Source: Echinometra lucunter
Lineage: Eukaryota; Echinodermata; Echinoidea; Camarodonta; Echinometridae
Direction: 5' to 3'
Assembly (NCBI GenBank): GCA_029962745.1
Contig: CM057160.1
Span: forward strand, 2,274,815 to 2,338,814
DNA: 64,000 nt
Under the pieces are notes generated by a model. The model did not search any database and was not told the origin of the DNA. It saw only the letters and a list, made by a program, of their open reading frames with translations. Shown here one piece after another: positions 1-12,355 of this stretch (its first letter is position 1; each line of letters opens with the position of its first letter). Made by a program: the position numbers and the translations under genes.

Positions 1-121
1 CTTTATTTTTTCTTACGAGGACATGGTGTGTCGTATTAAATAACACTCAGCTTTCTGTACTTTAAACGAAACTACCATCCCATTATTTCCTCACATATTA
101 AGTTCGATTGGATGATTAACC

Positions 122-346
122 GGGGGGGGGGGGGGGTGTTTCACAAAGATTTAAGTTTGACTAAAGTCGCACTTAAATTCCTACTTGCGTGCTCTATAAT
201 TATGCATCACCCCATTGGTCAGATCATGCCCAGGAGATGTGCACTATTGGAAGTCTATCGATGAGATTACGCGTTAAATACAGGATGCGCATTGGCGCTA
301 TTAAAGCACGACTCTAAAAACCTTAACTCTTTGTGAAACACTCCCC
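122..346. mobile_element. MITE-like element with GTGTTTCACAAAG terminal inverted repeats
   Basis: The left end reads GGGGTGTTTCACAAAG after a run of G, and the right end reads CTTTGTGAAACACTCCCC, so the ends are inverted complements. There is no coding potential between them. It resembles short non-autonomous DNA elements. I did not find a clear target-site duplication, so the class is open. Confidence 0.55.
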
Positions 347-690
347 AGCAGTGTTCCAATTAGGTAGTGATACTTTGTAAAGATATTACTGACAAATACT
401 TTCTATTACAGAAAGAGCAAGAGAAAAGTTGTAGATAAGTCAAGTGGTAATTCATCTTCTCTGATTATAATTAACTCAAGGAAGCAATTATTCATCCTCT
501 GTAGAGACTTTGTGGGGACATTAAACATTGTTTCTATTGTACTACAGGAATGAAGACTCGTAAGAGAGCTCCGAGTTATTCAAGAGATAATAATCATTAG
601 TGATAAGATGAAAAAAATATAAAAGTAAAAGAAAAGTTAACCTAGAGAGGAAGTAAGAGAAAGGACGAGAGAATTAGTGAAGATGAGGAT

Positions 691-858
691 GAGACAGGAA
701 AAGAGAGAGAGAGCATGAACGAAAGAGAGAGAGAGAGAGAGAGAGAACATGAACGAAAGAGAGAGAGAGCATGAACGAAAGAGAGAGAGAGAGAGAGAAC
801 ATGAACGAAAGAGAGAGAGAGAGCATGAACGAAAGAGAGAGAGAGAGAGAGACGAAGA
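691..858. repeat. Compound minisatellite in a GA tract
   Basis: A 13-base core, RCATGAACGAAAG, recurs five times, each time followed by an (AG)n run of variable length. This gives a minisatellite nested in a GA microsatellite. Both strands are open for about 100 codons here only because of the repeat; I do not call a gene. Confidence 0.8.
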
Positions 859-1380
859 AAGAGATAGATGGAGGATCATGGGGCATGAAGATAAGTATAC
901 CCCAGAAGGGGAGAGGGGTGGAGAGAGGGGTGAGGTTAAACACAAACTTAACTCACATCATAAAATGTTATACTTGCTTGACCTTCACATTCCCACAACC
1001 TTCACAACCAAAATTTGATTGTTATCAATTTCTAACACGTGTAACTACCTTTGCCAGTTACAGCACATTTACCATGATTACGACAGGCGAGGTACATGTA
1101 TATGTATGTATTATGATAATATACTGGCGAGTGCCAACGATTTCAACGCCTTTTGACATTGGGTGTGAGCCAAATAAACGCCTACATTGTGTCATCCAAT
1201 AACTTTGCCAATAATTCACTTGGCGTTTGGCTGTCCATATACAATCACCTCGACTGATGATGCATGTGGAAAATCCCCTATAGTCTTATATATGTCTAGG
1301 CATACAATAGTGAAAAATGTAGTTAGTGAAATCCTCCACATGACTGTACACATTCTCAGCAAAATAATAATAATAATGAT

Positions 1381-1463
1381 AATTTTAAAATAAATGAATA
1401 AATAAATAAATACATGGATGCAAAAATGAATAAATGAATAAAGAAAATAAATAAACAACTATA

Positions 1464-1504
<41 letters not shown>

Positions 1505-1865
1505 GAATAATTGAAACAAAATAATAATAGACAACCAGATCAATGATAATCATAACTAAATGAAATGAATATATATGAATATACAAAGGTCCCCGGCTTT
1601 TCGGCTGCCTCTTTTTACCCCACAATTCGCTGAAAAGCAACATAGATGAATGAATAAATAAATGAATGAATAAATGAATGAATAAATGAATGAATAAATA
1701 TGTGAATGAATAAATGAATGAATAAAAATGAATGAATAAATAAATGAATAAATAAACAAATAAATGAATAAATAAATAAATGAATAAATAGATGAATAAA
1801 TACATAACTGAATGAAATAATGAATGAATGAATGAATGAATGTATAAATAAATAAATAAATAATA
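1381..1865. repeat. AATA/AATG tetranucleotide arrays with a (TA)n core
   Basis: AATA and AATG repeats occupy about 1385-1450 and 1640-1865, with a perfect (TA)n stretch near 1465-1501 and about 140 bases of unique sequence between. The Phe/Ile/Tyr-rich open frames on the minus strand are repeat artefacts. Confidence 0.85.
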
Positions 1866-3007
1866 ATAACAATATGGTTTATTCTAGCGCAGCTACTTAT
1901 ACTCTACTGCTCTTTACAAAGCATCATACTAGATATTATTACCCCGGCTGTATAAAAAGTTTTCACCTTCTTCGGGTGTTTTATCTATTCATTTCTTTTA
2001 CTTAATAAACAAAGCTTATAAATTCTTGGGAGGGAGAGGCAGTTCCCCGCCCCCCCCCCCCCCCCCCCATCCACAAGGATTTCTAATCGTGTACAAGATT
2101 GTATAGGCCACATCATCAATCTATAGATTCTAATCAGAATAGTCGGCCTAATGATACTCATGATACTTGTCTGATCTGTTGCCTATTAGATCAAGTGCCA
2201 ATTATCAGGTTACACTCGTACTTGTGATCTGTCAGATGTCTTCCTTCATGCCAGGTGCATTCGCTGCACTTATAATCATTCACAGGAACCGAGCCAAAGT
2301 GATTCGCTTCATTATTAGAATGGTACATTGTATGTCAGTACGTGGTTCCATGGGATTTGGCAAAGTAAACTAAAAGAATGAGCTTGCCCACAATTTCACG
2401 CGCCTGTCCCTTTGCCTAAAGTGAAATGAGAGACTCGTTTCAATTTGTTTCATAGCATAATCTCAGCAGTGGCGTAATGAGCCAATATATATATATATAT
2501 ATTTTTTTTTTTGGGGGGGGGGGGGGGGCTCAATCTTTGCGAGGAGCGAAGCGACCATTCCTGAGGGACCGAGCCGGGGATACCCCCCCCCCTCACGATA
2601 CGGAGCTTTTTCATTTTTTCGACTTAAATATGTGCAATCTGCAAAACCTAGAAAGAAAATTTTTAACTTCAGTTCGGTTCAATTTTCATTTTTTCTCATT
2701 TCCAACAAAAGAAGTAAATATCATGAAAAATAAACATTTGAAGTACAATACATGCAATATGAAACATCAAATTTGATGACATGTGCTATTATGGATAAGC
2801 GTGTCATGAATCTACCGACCGGAAAAGGATTTTTTTTATGAACTTGGAAACATGCAATCCAAATAATTTTCGCAAGTTTCAAACAAATGCCAGCGTTACA
2901 CAAAATACCTTATTACTTATGATAATAATACAGACAAAGACACTATGAAATAAAAGGGACGAGCATGTAGAGGGTGTGATCCAATGGGTACCAGGGTTTC
3001 ACTCCCA

Positions 3008-3326
3008 CAGTGGCGTAGCTAGGATTTCATTTTAGGGAGCGGTAGTGAGCACACGAAGCGTGTGAATCAGTTACTGAGCGCACCTAGGGGGAAGGGTGCA
3101 GGGAGGGGGGAGTTCCCTCCCCCCCCCCCTCCCGCGCGAAGCGCGAAGCTCCGACGTTTCTTTGAATTGTTCCTGTCTGCTCCCGCTCTTCTTACGTTCT
3201 CTTACCTTTTCCTTTTCTCGCTCCCGCCTTTTTTCCTTGTATTTTTTCTTTTTTCTTTCTTTTTTGTTGGCGTTTTGGAGGGGGCGACCGCCCCTATCGC
3301 CCCCCCCCCCCTTGGCTACACGGGTG
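3008..3326. mobile_element. hAT-like non-autonomous element with perfect 8-bp target duplication
   Basis: The element starts CAGTGGCGTAGCTAGG and ends with a decayed complement, CTTGGCTACACGGGTG. It is flanked on both sides by CACTCCCA (3000-3007 and 3327-3334), an exact 8-bp direct repeat. CA-GTGGCG-type termini and 8-bp duplications are typical of the hAT superfamily. The interior is G/C-homopolymer and pyrimidine rich with no transposase. A related start lies near 2468 and a related right end near 3713-3724. Confidence 0.75.
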
Positions 3327-4599
3327 CACTCCCATGGTATAGGAGCTTTTTGCAGTATTGATGGTTTACAACTCTGTAAAAGAACGCTATTTGGGACTAC
3401 AAACTTAAAGCCCGTGTCTAGTTTTGGTAAATCTAAGAATATTCATGATCAAAGTTTGAATCCATTATCAGATAAACAGATAAAACGAAGTGTTATATCA
3501 TAAAACACATTAGTATTGATATCATGCGTGTTTTCTGCCTTGCTATGCATGCTATTTGGGAAATTATGAAAGCGTTACTTAACAGCAGAAAGGGAGTCTA
3601 GGGAGAAATAATGAAATTTTCATGATATCACTACTATAAAATTGAAAATAAACCATGGTTGAAATTTATTTGGGGGGGGGGGGCTGGCGCCCCCAAGCCC
3701 CCCCCCCCTCTAGTACGCCAGTGAATCTCAGTATTATGTTAATAAACCCCCCCCCCCCCCGGTCTCCGCAAAATGACAAATGTATGGGGCATAAAATTGC
3801 AATAATTCATGCAGACAATGAGGAAATTTCCAATAAATTTTGGGAAAAGGCCACGTCATATTCATCGTAGAGAGTATACTTTAAATTGTATTTGTTTTAT
3901 CATTTTTAATTGTGTTTTAATGAGACACTCAAAATTAATGCAAAAACTCGTGGCCATCGGTATAAGATTGCAAAGAAGCAAGTCCACTCAAAGCTCAGAC
4001 AGAGATGAATAAAAATGTGGCACAACCTTTCTTCTGACACATGTCTGATGTGGTGGAGAGCACCTCATTAATATCCTTAAATCCAGCTAGTTGAAATTTT
4101 TGTCATCAAGAAAAGATAACTGTGATCCAGAAGAGTCCTTTGCTTGTCCATGTTCTTCTACTGCTGTACAGGGCATTAAAACAGTGTTCAAGTTTGAATT
4201 CTTCATTAGATGTCGACGAGAGGCAAATAAGTAGTAAACTTTAAATGCCTCCATCCAATTTATTATCCAAGGTAAATGAGACTTTATAGTCTAATCATGA
4301 CAAAAATACTTCAAACACCATATTATGAGTTCATTGTCATATTTTCTAATCGTATTACATAGCTAGATATAAAGATAGTCATGATATCGATTATTGTTTT
4401 AGGTTATTGGTTTGTTTTACCTGGCTTCTGTGACAGCATGCTTGATTGTAAGTAAGCAACCAGAGGACTGACAGCTTTAAATCATCTCTCAGGGATCTGG
4501 TCATGAGGACTGATGCCTTATTACCAAAGGGCATAGCGCATCAACTTGGTGTCCGGGTTACCGGAATACGGGACCAGTCACTGTGCTCTACCTATACTG

Positions 4600-4762
4600 C
4601 ACTCTCAGAAAAAAAATATTAGGTCGGTAAAAATTCAACCGACCAACTGTTGGTTAAAATAAAATGTGTGTAAAACATATGGAGATTTTTTTTTCTTAAC
4701 CAGTAGTTGGTCGGTTCATATTTTAACCAACCTAATGTTTTTAACCAACTTTTCTGAGAGTG
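4600..4762. mobile_element. Short MITE with CACTCTCAGAAA inverted termini
   Basis: CACTCTCAGAAA at the left is matched by TTTCTGAGAGTG at the right. The interior contains further inverted pieces such as CAACCGACCAACTGTTGG and CAGTAGTTGGTCGGTT, so the whole 163 bases can fold on itself. A decayed relative lies at 13895-14072. Confidence 0.65.
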
Positions 4763-5058
4763 TGAGCTATCGTACCTCCTCTCCTCTGCTATCGCACCTG
4801 ATTTTGAAGTTTACGTAACTATAAACTATTATCATCGAAATAACACGGCAGAGAAATACTCAGACAGGAATAGGGACCATTAGAATATGCCTCAGATGTT
4901 GGGATGACAGAATTCCAACGTTTTTTTTTCTGATAAAAACGCTAGCGCAAAGCTTTATAGAATAGAAGTTGAGTGCTGGAAAGATTTACTTCGTAATCTG
5001 CTAATTGCTGTGCATGCGAAAACATTACGGATGGCGATTCATTGCGATTTCTTTTTGT

Positions 5059-5064
5059 TTTATT
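5059..5064 (-). terminator. Candidate poly(A) signal for the membrane-protein gene
   Basis: AATAAA on the minus strand about 130 bases beyond the stop codon at 5191. Position and orientation fit; no transcript evidence is available. Confidence 0.35.
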
Positions 5065-5190
5065 TTTTCACAGCATACTTGTAGAACACTGTATATTACA
5101 CGGAGTTTACATTCAAACGTTAATATGACGATATAATGTGCAGAAATGTCATGTCCTCCATCACCCGCACGTGTGAGATGTACACATCAC

Positions 5191-5730
5191 TTATATAGTG
5201 TTTCTTTCAAGAAACTTGGGTAATAACCTGACGTTATTGCATAATTCTTGTTCATCAAGTGCAGGTATTTCTGGCATTTCCACGTATCCTTCGGTCCTCA
5301 TGAATCCCGCTGCAGCTTCGAGTCTATTCTTATGAGACATGATTGCGGCTCCAACCCCTAGCGACGCGATAAGCGCAACCAACGCAATCGCGACGGCTGC
5401 AACCGCTACCGTGGTCGAACTCGTTAAGCGCCAGTGGTTGTCTTGAGCGGACTTCTTGTAAGGGCCACCGATCGAGTACGGCGAGTCGTTATGATCTGGG
5501 ATGATACGCTTGATCGGCTCACCGCGGTTGGCAGCTCCAGCTGGGATTCCATCGGCAGAAACAGGATCGGTTCTCTCCTCACTGCTGGCTGATGCAGAAC
5601 TGTCATCTGACGCTCCGTCCATCTGCTCCGCCGCGGTTGGTTCTGCAGCGTTTTGATTCACCGGAATCCTTAAGTCTTTCATCACCATACGCAACGGTCT
5701 CTGTGTTGCTGTTGTCATTCTCGTTCCCAT
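5191..5730 (-). CDS. Predicted single-pass membrane protein, function unknown
   Basis: An uninterrupted frame of 179 codons. I start at the ATG at 5730; the frame stays open upstream but has no earlier ATG within the few codons seen. The first about 100 residues are polar and low-complexity (Ser, Ala, Asp, Glu, Pro). A strong hydrophobic segment follows at about residues 105-132, Val/Ala/Ile/Leu-rich, then a 47-residue tail with one Cys. There is no signal peptide, so a type II orientation is likely. Ser/Ala-rich composition and higher GC than the flanks support real coding. I do not recognise the family. It could be a complete small gene or the first exon of a type II protein, because CAG-GTTATT near the end could be a splice donor. 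A candidate poly(A) signal lies at 5059-5064. The HNMT-like gene is the next one on this strand. Confidence 0.55.
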   Translation of the reverse strand: MGTRMTTATQRPLRMVMKDLRIPVNQNAAEPTAAEQMDGASDDSSASASSEERTDPVSADGIPAGAANRGEPIKRIIPDHNDSPYSIGGPYKKSAQDNHWRLTSSTTVAVAAVAIALVALIASLGVGAAIMSHKNRLEAAAGFMRTEGYVEMPEIPALDEQELCNNVRLLPKFLERNTI

Positions 5731-6039
5731 TGACACTTTCAAAGTAAAGAAATGAGAATTAGTTGACGATAATAGTAGTAAGGTCTATACCTTAAAAGTG
5801 ATATTCAATTAACATTCAGAGTTTGTACTGAGCACTTTCAAGGAATGCAAATAATGTTTAACTATAAAGTCTTTTAAGCATCTTTTCAAGCAAAACAGAT
5901 ATTAAACATGTCAAAGAAAATTGATATCTAATCAAAACACCTTAACCTACACAGTTGATTTCACAAATGCCTATCTATGCATGTATCACCATGCAACTTT
6001 GTGCTTGAAAATGTTACAGTGTACCTTTTTCTAACAGTC

Positions 6040-6247
6040 ATAGCTGTGATTATTAGTATTTTCATAACTTTTATCACTTCCTTTATCCTATATTGTGCAA
6101 TACATGTATGCTTAATTTTTTTTAATGTTATTGTTTTTATATCGGCGGGAAGCAGACTTGTACGGGTTTACTTAAACCTATTTTGTCTTCCCGAGACATG
6201 TTTTTTACTGTCTAAATAAATTCAAATCAAATCAAATCAAATCAAAT
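6040..6247 (+). mobile_element. Probable retroelement 3' tail ending in (AAATC)n
   Basis: A hairpin (CGGGAAGCAGAC with TTGTCTTCCCG) is followed by TCTAAATAAATTC and five AAATC units. A stem-loop plus a short tandem repeat tail is typical of non-LTR retroelement or SINE ends. No coding part is left. Confidence 0.45.
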
Positions 6248-7079
6248 GATAAAAGATTCTGTAGATTTTGCAAAGACGAAAAAATAAGGATACCACAAAA
6301 TCATATGCAGAAGAGACGGGAGAGGGGGGGGGGGGGGGGTGTATGCGGGCAACCACTGCCTTTCATAGACTCACACATGGTGATGATTCGTATTCACAAA
6401 ATCTGCCTAGGTTACCCGCCCAAAGCTGTGGCTCAAGTGGGGAGTAAACGAGTAAACGTGGGTAAGGGGGCTGGGCCAACCCCAATCTGTGCGGCATATC
6501 TGATATTTAATTATGCCAACAATTACAGTACCCATGTGCGAAAAGGCTTTCTGATGTTGGGAATACTACATCACTGTCATGCTAATTGTGATAAGAAGAA
6601 AAACTGAACAACATATAAACTTACCTACGAAGCAAAGGAAAAGGAAGACGTGTAGTGATGATGCATATAGTTCCATGTTTCAAGTTCTCATCGATGAATA
6701 TCCTCTAACTTAAACTTTGAGACTTTAAATTGCGTTTCTTAAAGTGATCGAGCGGAGATAAGTGATGTTCCTTGAATGTAACTTCTCTTTACACAATTTC
6801 CCTAATCCATGTGGGGGCCTACCTCAACTGTTGAAGCACAGAGGTTGCATTTTACAGTGAAGATGTTAATCTCCACAGTCAGAATGAGCGAATCATGTAG
6901 TTTAAACGAAGATGTCATGACATGAACTGTTAAAATTGATTATGAAGGCTAGTTGGATATGTTCGAAGTAATGAAAGGTATTCAACTTGGAATGACCTTA
7001 GAAAAACCCAAGCTCCTTGGGCAAGCTTTATCGCTTTCAGGCTTGACTCATTCTTTTTAAAATCTCTTTCTCTCTCCCC

Positions 7080-7143
<64 letters not shown>

Positions 7144-7793
7144 GTCTCCTTCTTACTTCCTTTAACTGATGCTCCAAAAGGTTTGATTAAAGAACTTGGC
7201 AACGTGTATAGCATTGTGCACTGACAGCCGAACAGTGCACTTGCTGAGTTCTTCATAATGCATTCTCCCATCAAAATGGTTGAGAATCAGCCCTATAGAC
7301 AAGGGGCTGCGTATTCATGTTGAAATTTTGATTTGATTCCACTTGTCAGGTTTAATGTAAAGTTAATTTGTTCGTAGTGGGACACCTTACATCGCACTTT
7401 CTGGCACAGACATGATTTATCTCCATTTTCTGCTATGTTCAATGTTCGATGCCTAGCCTTGACAGAAATTAAAACAAAACTTTACGAACAAGATACAGAA
7501 AGGGAGAGATAGAGAGACAGAGAGAAGGGGCGCACAGACAGAGCAAATAAAAGCAAGATAGGGAAGGGGAGCGAGAGAAAGAAGGATAGGAGAGAGGAAG
7601 AGAGATGGGGGAGAGGGAAAGAGAACGAAATTGACTGCCCCTTTGATATCGCTATGAAATACATGCTGATGTATACATGACCTTAAGAATATCATGTGTA
7701 AATGAATCAGAAAACAAGGATTGCATTTGAAATCAATTTATTTTTCCATAGTTCATGTCATGGTGTTGCTCATCCACGATATCTATGCACATG

Positions 7794-7945
7794 CAGGGGT
7801 CGCGAAGCCGCCTCCCCCCCCCCCCCCCACTTTTTTGATGGTCTCTATAAAAGAACACTGCAATGATTATGCTTAAGTTTGCATTTCCAAACCCTCTCCC
7901 TCCCCCCCCCCCCTCCCCCCAATTAAAAACGCTCCGCGACACCTG
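7794..7945. mobile_element. Small MITE with CAGGGGTCGCG termini
   Basis: CAGGGGTCGCGAAG at the left and CTCCGCGACACCTG at the right are imperfect inverted complements. The interior is two poly-C runs around 70 bases of unique sequence. I find no clear target duplication. Confidence 0.45.
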
Positions 7946-8160
7946 ACATGCATTGTCACTTTGCCGACACATTGCACAGATATCCCACTTTACCTTTATG
8001 ACAAGCTACCGTCGGGATTAATTCTACAAGGGACATCTCGTAAGCGTATTATTAGGATTACCCCCCCCCCCCCTCCCCATCAACAAAAATTTTTCTTAAC
8101 GCTCCTAAAAAATAAAAAAAAATCATTATTGGCTTTCTTTAAATTGACTCCTGCCATGGG

Positions 8161-8166
8161 TTTATT
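8161..8166 (-). terminator. Candidate poly(A) signal for the HNMT-like gene
   Basis: AATAAA on the minus strand 64 bases past the stop codon. A second AATAAA overlaps the stop codon at 8225-8230. Confidence 0.4.
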
Positions 8167-8229
8167 ATTTTTAATTGAAATGCTGCTTTATACTAATAAA
8201 AATCAGACAATTTTTGGTGCCGTGTTTAT

Positions 8230-11200
8230 TCATTTTTTCTGGATGACAAACGATTTCCAGGGATTCATAAAAAGCACGGCTCCGTCGTCTGTGAATTGGC
8301 AACACTCCCTTGATTTCAAATACGAGAGGACGTCAGCACGGAGCTGAGCAGGCGCGGTGCTGCGGAAGTCGATGGTATGGGTCAGGAAATCGAGTAAGCA
8401 ATTTCCTTCCGACGACGTCTCGTCGAAGATAGAGCTGATGTCGGCTGCTGATGATTGCGTGTTGACGTCGTACGGCAGATCAAGGGTCTTCAGCGATGTT
8501 TCGACATCGGCACTGTTGATAAGACTGATGTGAGGATTGCTTTCCAGGATTACCGGGAAATGGACACAAAACTTTGTGTTGCTAGATTGATCTATAATGG
8601 CATAGAAAAACAACCAAATCATACTCACGTAATGATTAATAAATGGATCTCGTATGAGCTTATGATTTTAAGGAGTTAGTTACCATAACACATTTATACT
8701 TCTCACAAAACCATATAAACCCACAAATTTATGCATTTATTACAAGACATGGTTCCTCCCTCTATTCATGAATGGATATAAAGTAAAAGACCTTTTTGTT
8801 GTTTGAGTATAGTGTATCTCTAACAAACATCAGCGTTAATTTCTACGGAAATCCGTGCTCACCCTCTTCCTAATCTTGCTTCCTATACGAGTTTTGATTC
8901 TTTATGTTTCACTGCCCATTTATTAATCGAATAACATATCAAACATACTTTATGGCTTTTAAACATTGCATGATATAAAGGGGTTGTGGAACTTTGGGGG
9001 GCTTTTTTTTTTTGGGGGGGGTGGGGAGGGGAAGGGGGATGATAGAAAAACAGGTTGGGTCCAAGGGACGGAGTTTTTATGTTTTTGTGGGTTTATATGG
9101 TTTTATGAGTATATGAGCAATATGATATTAAGTTTTCAAATTGTAGTGTGTTTTTAAACAAAACTTTATCAGACATTGTGGGGCCTGCAACCCTCCCCCC
9201 CCCCCCCCCCCCCCATTTCCGCGACCCATAGTTACCTGTTGTGACAGCTATCATCAAAATCCCTCCATCTTCGAGTAAGGAATGGAAGAATCGGATACTA
9301 TCTATCATATCATCAGTATAGTAGAGGGAATGCACGGTGCTGATGAAATGATATTTGTTTGATAAGTTTCCCAAGCTCGCCTTCTCAGTTTCTTGTTGAA
9401 AAGTCTGCATCGTCTGTTCCTTCCAGGCGAATTGAATACCTTTGATTAAAATAGATATATGAAAACAGTTGATTAGGAACAAATTCAGGCTCCAGCTAAC
9501 TGAGATTAAGAAAAACGAATCCATAAAATTGTAACATCATTAATTTCTCCCAGCTCCCCGCCCCTCTCCCACCACCAAGAGAGAGAAAAAAATCCCCGTA
9601 ATTAAAATAAACATATTATGAGGAGCGCTGGTAAAGAACAGAGAGGAAAGAGAAAGAAATGGGGAGGGGAAGTTGGAATAACTTGAAAAAAGCAATAGAG
9701 ACCCCCCCGGTCTTTAAATATTTCAAAGTTCCTCCCCATTTCTTTCAAAATATACCCTTCCCTCTGCACCTCTAAGGGGCAAAAGGACTTAAAAGAAACA
9801 CGAATGTTCCCATCAGGTCTCAGACTATACCCTTCCCTAGCTCCCTCTAGCTTGCATCAGAGTATTTCTTCCACTCAGGAAAGTTTATGCCCCTCTCCTT
9901 CCCTTCACCCACTCCCACCCCCCTCCCCCCCCCCCCCCCATAACAAGACTAAACACCGTTCCAATCTGCATTGATATCGATACCCCGGGATATTTGAATG
10001 AAATTCAATGAAAAAATATTGGAAAAAAAGTAAAAATTAGAAAATCAAGGTGGTGTCGTACATTCGAGGGGTTTAGGCGCTTGAATGAAGACGCGAGAAT
10101 TGGGGGTTCGATCCCCGGTACGGCACTTGTGCCATTGAGCAGTATTTTATGTACATTGCTCTTTTATCATAAATTAAATAAATTATCATGCTATAGGCAT
10201 ATTGATATCAATGTGTGCATGTGTGTTTCTTTGAAAAAAAATCAGCAGTGGCGAATTATTTAGAGGGGACCACCGACCCGTTCCCCCATTCCGCTCTCTA
10301 TGTTAAATGCTTTTGAGCACAAAATCACAGTGTCAAAAGTTAACCTAAAATAGGGATTGAGCAATAGTTAATTAATGATTAATTCTAGGAAAGACACAAA
10401 TATATAGAAACAGATAAACGTGATGAGTCTCACGCGCCAGTCAGAATGATGTATAGAAACCAAATTCCAATTTGCTACGTGTTTCCCGTCTCGTATTAAA
10501 AAGAAGAAAGCGAAAGATTATTCCCTAATTATACAACGTAGCGAATGTGCAAAGTTTTAATTCCATTAGTATTATGAAAGTTTAAGCAAACTCATAACTA
10601 GATCATTTTTTAAATAAACAGGAAGAGTTTTGGCAGGAAGTATACATGGTTTGATGATAAAATTACAGTAATGACGTATATGGAATGATACCTTTTAAAT
10701 CATCTTCAGTTGAGAGCAGAGACTGGTATCGCGCGATGAAAGATTTCGCTGGTTCCAAGACGGTATGATGGATGCTTCTGTAACGCATCGAGAGTTGACG
10801 AAGCAACGAACTTTCAAATTCACCTAAAATTAAAAGTATGTACAGCATAGATCTAACATGACTAACGTATATGTGGCATTCAATTATCATGACATATTAC
10901 ATGTATTATATAATATGAATGATACCAGAGCAGTAATTCACACAAATATTACTTCTTGCTTTCTCAAATTTGCCATATACTAACCAGGGACGGCGCTACA
11001 GGGGGCTAGGGGGGGGGGCAACCGCCCCCCCCTATGATTTTTAAAGTCGGATAAAAAAAAAAGAAAAGAAAAAGAGGAGAAAAAGAAGAAAAGGGGGAGG
11101 CTGAAAGAAGAGTATGGGAAAAGAGATGGCTGGGTCATGCTACAATACCCTTATTTTTAAATTTACCTATGGGTCATCTTGCGAACCCCTATCAAAATAC

Positions 11201-11582
11201 CCTGGCGCCGCCCCTGATTCTGACGCTCTGTCAGAAGAATGATGGTGTCCTTTTGCATTTAAATCCGAGGCATCACCAAAAGTGCAAGCCAATTCCTACG
11301 GCAATTTCTTCCTGAAAACAAAATTTTCATCAGATGCTATCTGCATTACATTCCTAACACATTTAAAGCCTTTTCATATAACTTACCTGTTCCGCTGCCT
11401 ACACCAAGCGATCTGAAGGTTTCCACAGTCCTGTCCGGGATCCCTTGAAGCAGTTTATCGATTACGAACCTAGGAAAGATCTGTTCTGCCCAAGCCTTGT
11501 CCACCTCCGTCTTTCCACATTTCTTGCAGAAGAGCTGGAAGACCTTCTTGTAGTATTCTCCGTTTGTAGTGATGCTACGCAT
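8230..11582 (-). CDS. Histamine N-methyltransferase-like protein, four exons
   Basis: Exons on the minus strand are 11582-11387, 10823-10692, 9439-9236 and 8591-8230, all with GT-AG borders and phase 1 introns. Joined they give 297 residues, close to the 292 of human HNMT. Exon 1 begins MRSITTNGEYY and ends in the S-adenosylmethionine loop GVGSGTG, completed as GE by exon 2 (residues about 60-67). Exon 3 carries IQFAWKEQ and LYYTDDMIDSIRFFHSLL, and exon 4 carries LLDFLTHT, STAPAQLRADV and a C-terminal FVIQKK. These follow the HNMT order (FAWHKE, LYYVKD, FFHSLL, WDFLTET, ATAPPDLR). HNMT moves a methyl group from S-adenosylmethionine to the ring nitrogen of histamine in the cytosol. The substrate here is inferred; related invertebrate enzymes may use other amines. 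A non-coding first exon upstream of 11582 is possible. Confidence 0.88.
10053..10126 (+). repeat. tRNA-like sequence, probably tRNA-derived SINE or tRNA pseudogene
   Basis: These 74 bases have a seven-pair acceptor-like stem (GTGTCGT with ACGGCAC, one G-T pair) and a TTCGATC loop in a G/C stem like a T-arm with B box. A normal D-arm and a clean anticodon arm are missing. An A+T-rich tail follows. It is more likely a tRNA-derived repeat than a working tRNA. Confidence 0.4.
10985..11216. mobile_element. hAT-like MITE with internal purine tract, copy 1
   Basis: The left end is CAGGGACGGCGCTACAG and the right end is CCTGGCGCCGCCCCTG. The 8-bp flanks ATACTAAC and ATTCTGAC match at six positions, an aged target duplication. 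The interior is a G/C run, CCTATGATTTTT, an A/AAG-rich tract, then AGAGTATGGGAAAAGAGATG. It lies in intron 1 of the HNMT-like gene. Two more copies are at 12356-12715 and 19774-20080. Confidence 0.7.
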
Positions 11583-12355
11583 GTTAGTCCTGATCAGTTC
11601 GTGCTATGATGAGGGATCATCAACGCGAATTTATAAGAATGCATAATTAACATGATTAAACCGCTTTGTTCTGCCATGACAAACTGAGCTCTGCCATCAT
11701 GGTCACTAGAGATGCCAATTTTATTTCGTTTTTTTGTTTAACGTAATAGGTCATGACACTGATAAAAAAAAGAGGATAAGAATTTGTGTACGCCATACAC
11801 CTGGACCTGAAGTGTCATTACAACAGTACACTCATATCGAAGTTATATATTGTCCTAAAAGCTATAAACAGTGATGCCGAAGAAAGAAATATTTCGCATA
11901 TCTCTTCCTGTGTGTAACCTTTTTCTCTCATTCAGTAGTCTCTAATAGCTCACCGTGTACTGACAACTCACAAGAGGGAATTTGTTCATGCGATAAATTA
12001 TGACTTTCAGTACCACCCATTGAACAGTTGAACACGCACAATTTTCAAAGTTACGTTTCGTTCTTTTCAAGTATAAAACAACGTCATCATGGTTATAGTG
12101 CACTGCGTTTTAGATGTTTAGTAAACCTACCTCACATGTACAAAGAGGAGAGACGCAAGGCAAAGTAGGGCCAGGTATGGTCGGATGGCAGTGGATATAA
12201 TTCTTGTGAAATATGTCATAGTCCCATGCCTAGACTACAGCTGCTGTATCATGTATCTCCCATCCCCGTTTGTTATTGTTCAAACAATTTGAACTTGGAC
12301 CCCCTTTATCAGAGGTCAAGTGCATCAGAGGAACTTGTCCTTCCACAGTCGAAAT

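Larger units (their letters stand above)
5731..8160. other. Gene-free stretch
   Basis: I see no credible exon. The stretch holds the retroelement tail at 6040-6247, a (TC)n run at 7075-7141, and an inverted-terminus element at 7794-7945. The remaining open frames are purine-rich or low complexity. Confidence 0.6.

Noticed and set aside
637..1202. Overlapping 100-143 codon frames on both strands
   Set aside because: They come from the GA/minisatellite repeat and show no splice borders or protein likeness.
10053..10126. Functional tRNA gene
   Set aside because: Acceptor and T-arm pair, but there is no normal D-arm or anticodon stem, so a SINE or pseudogene is more likely.
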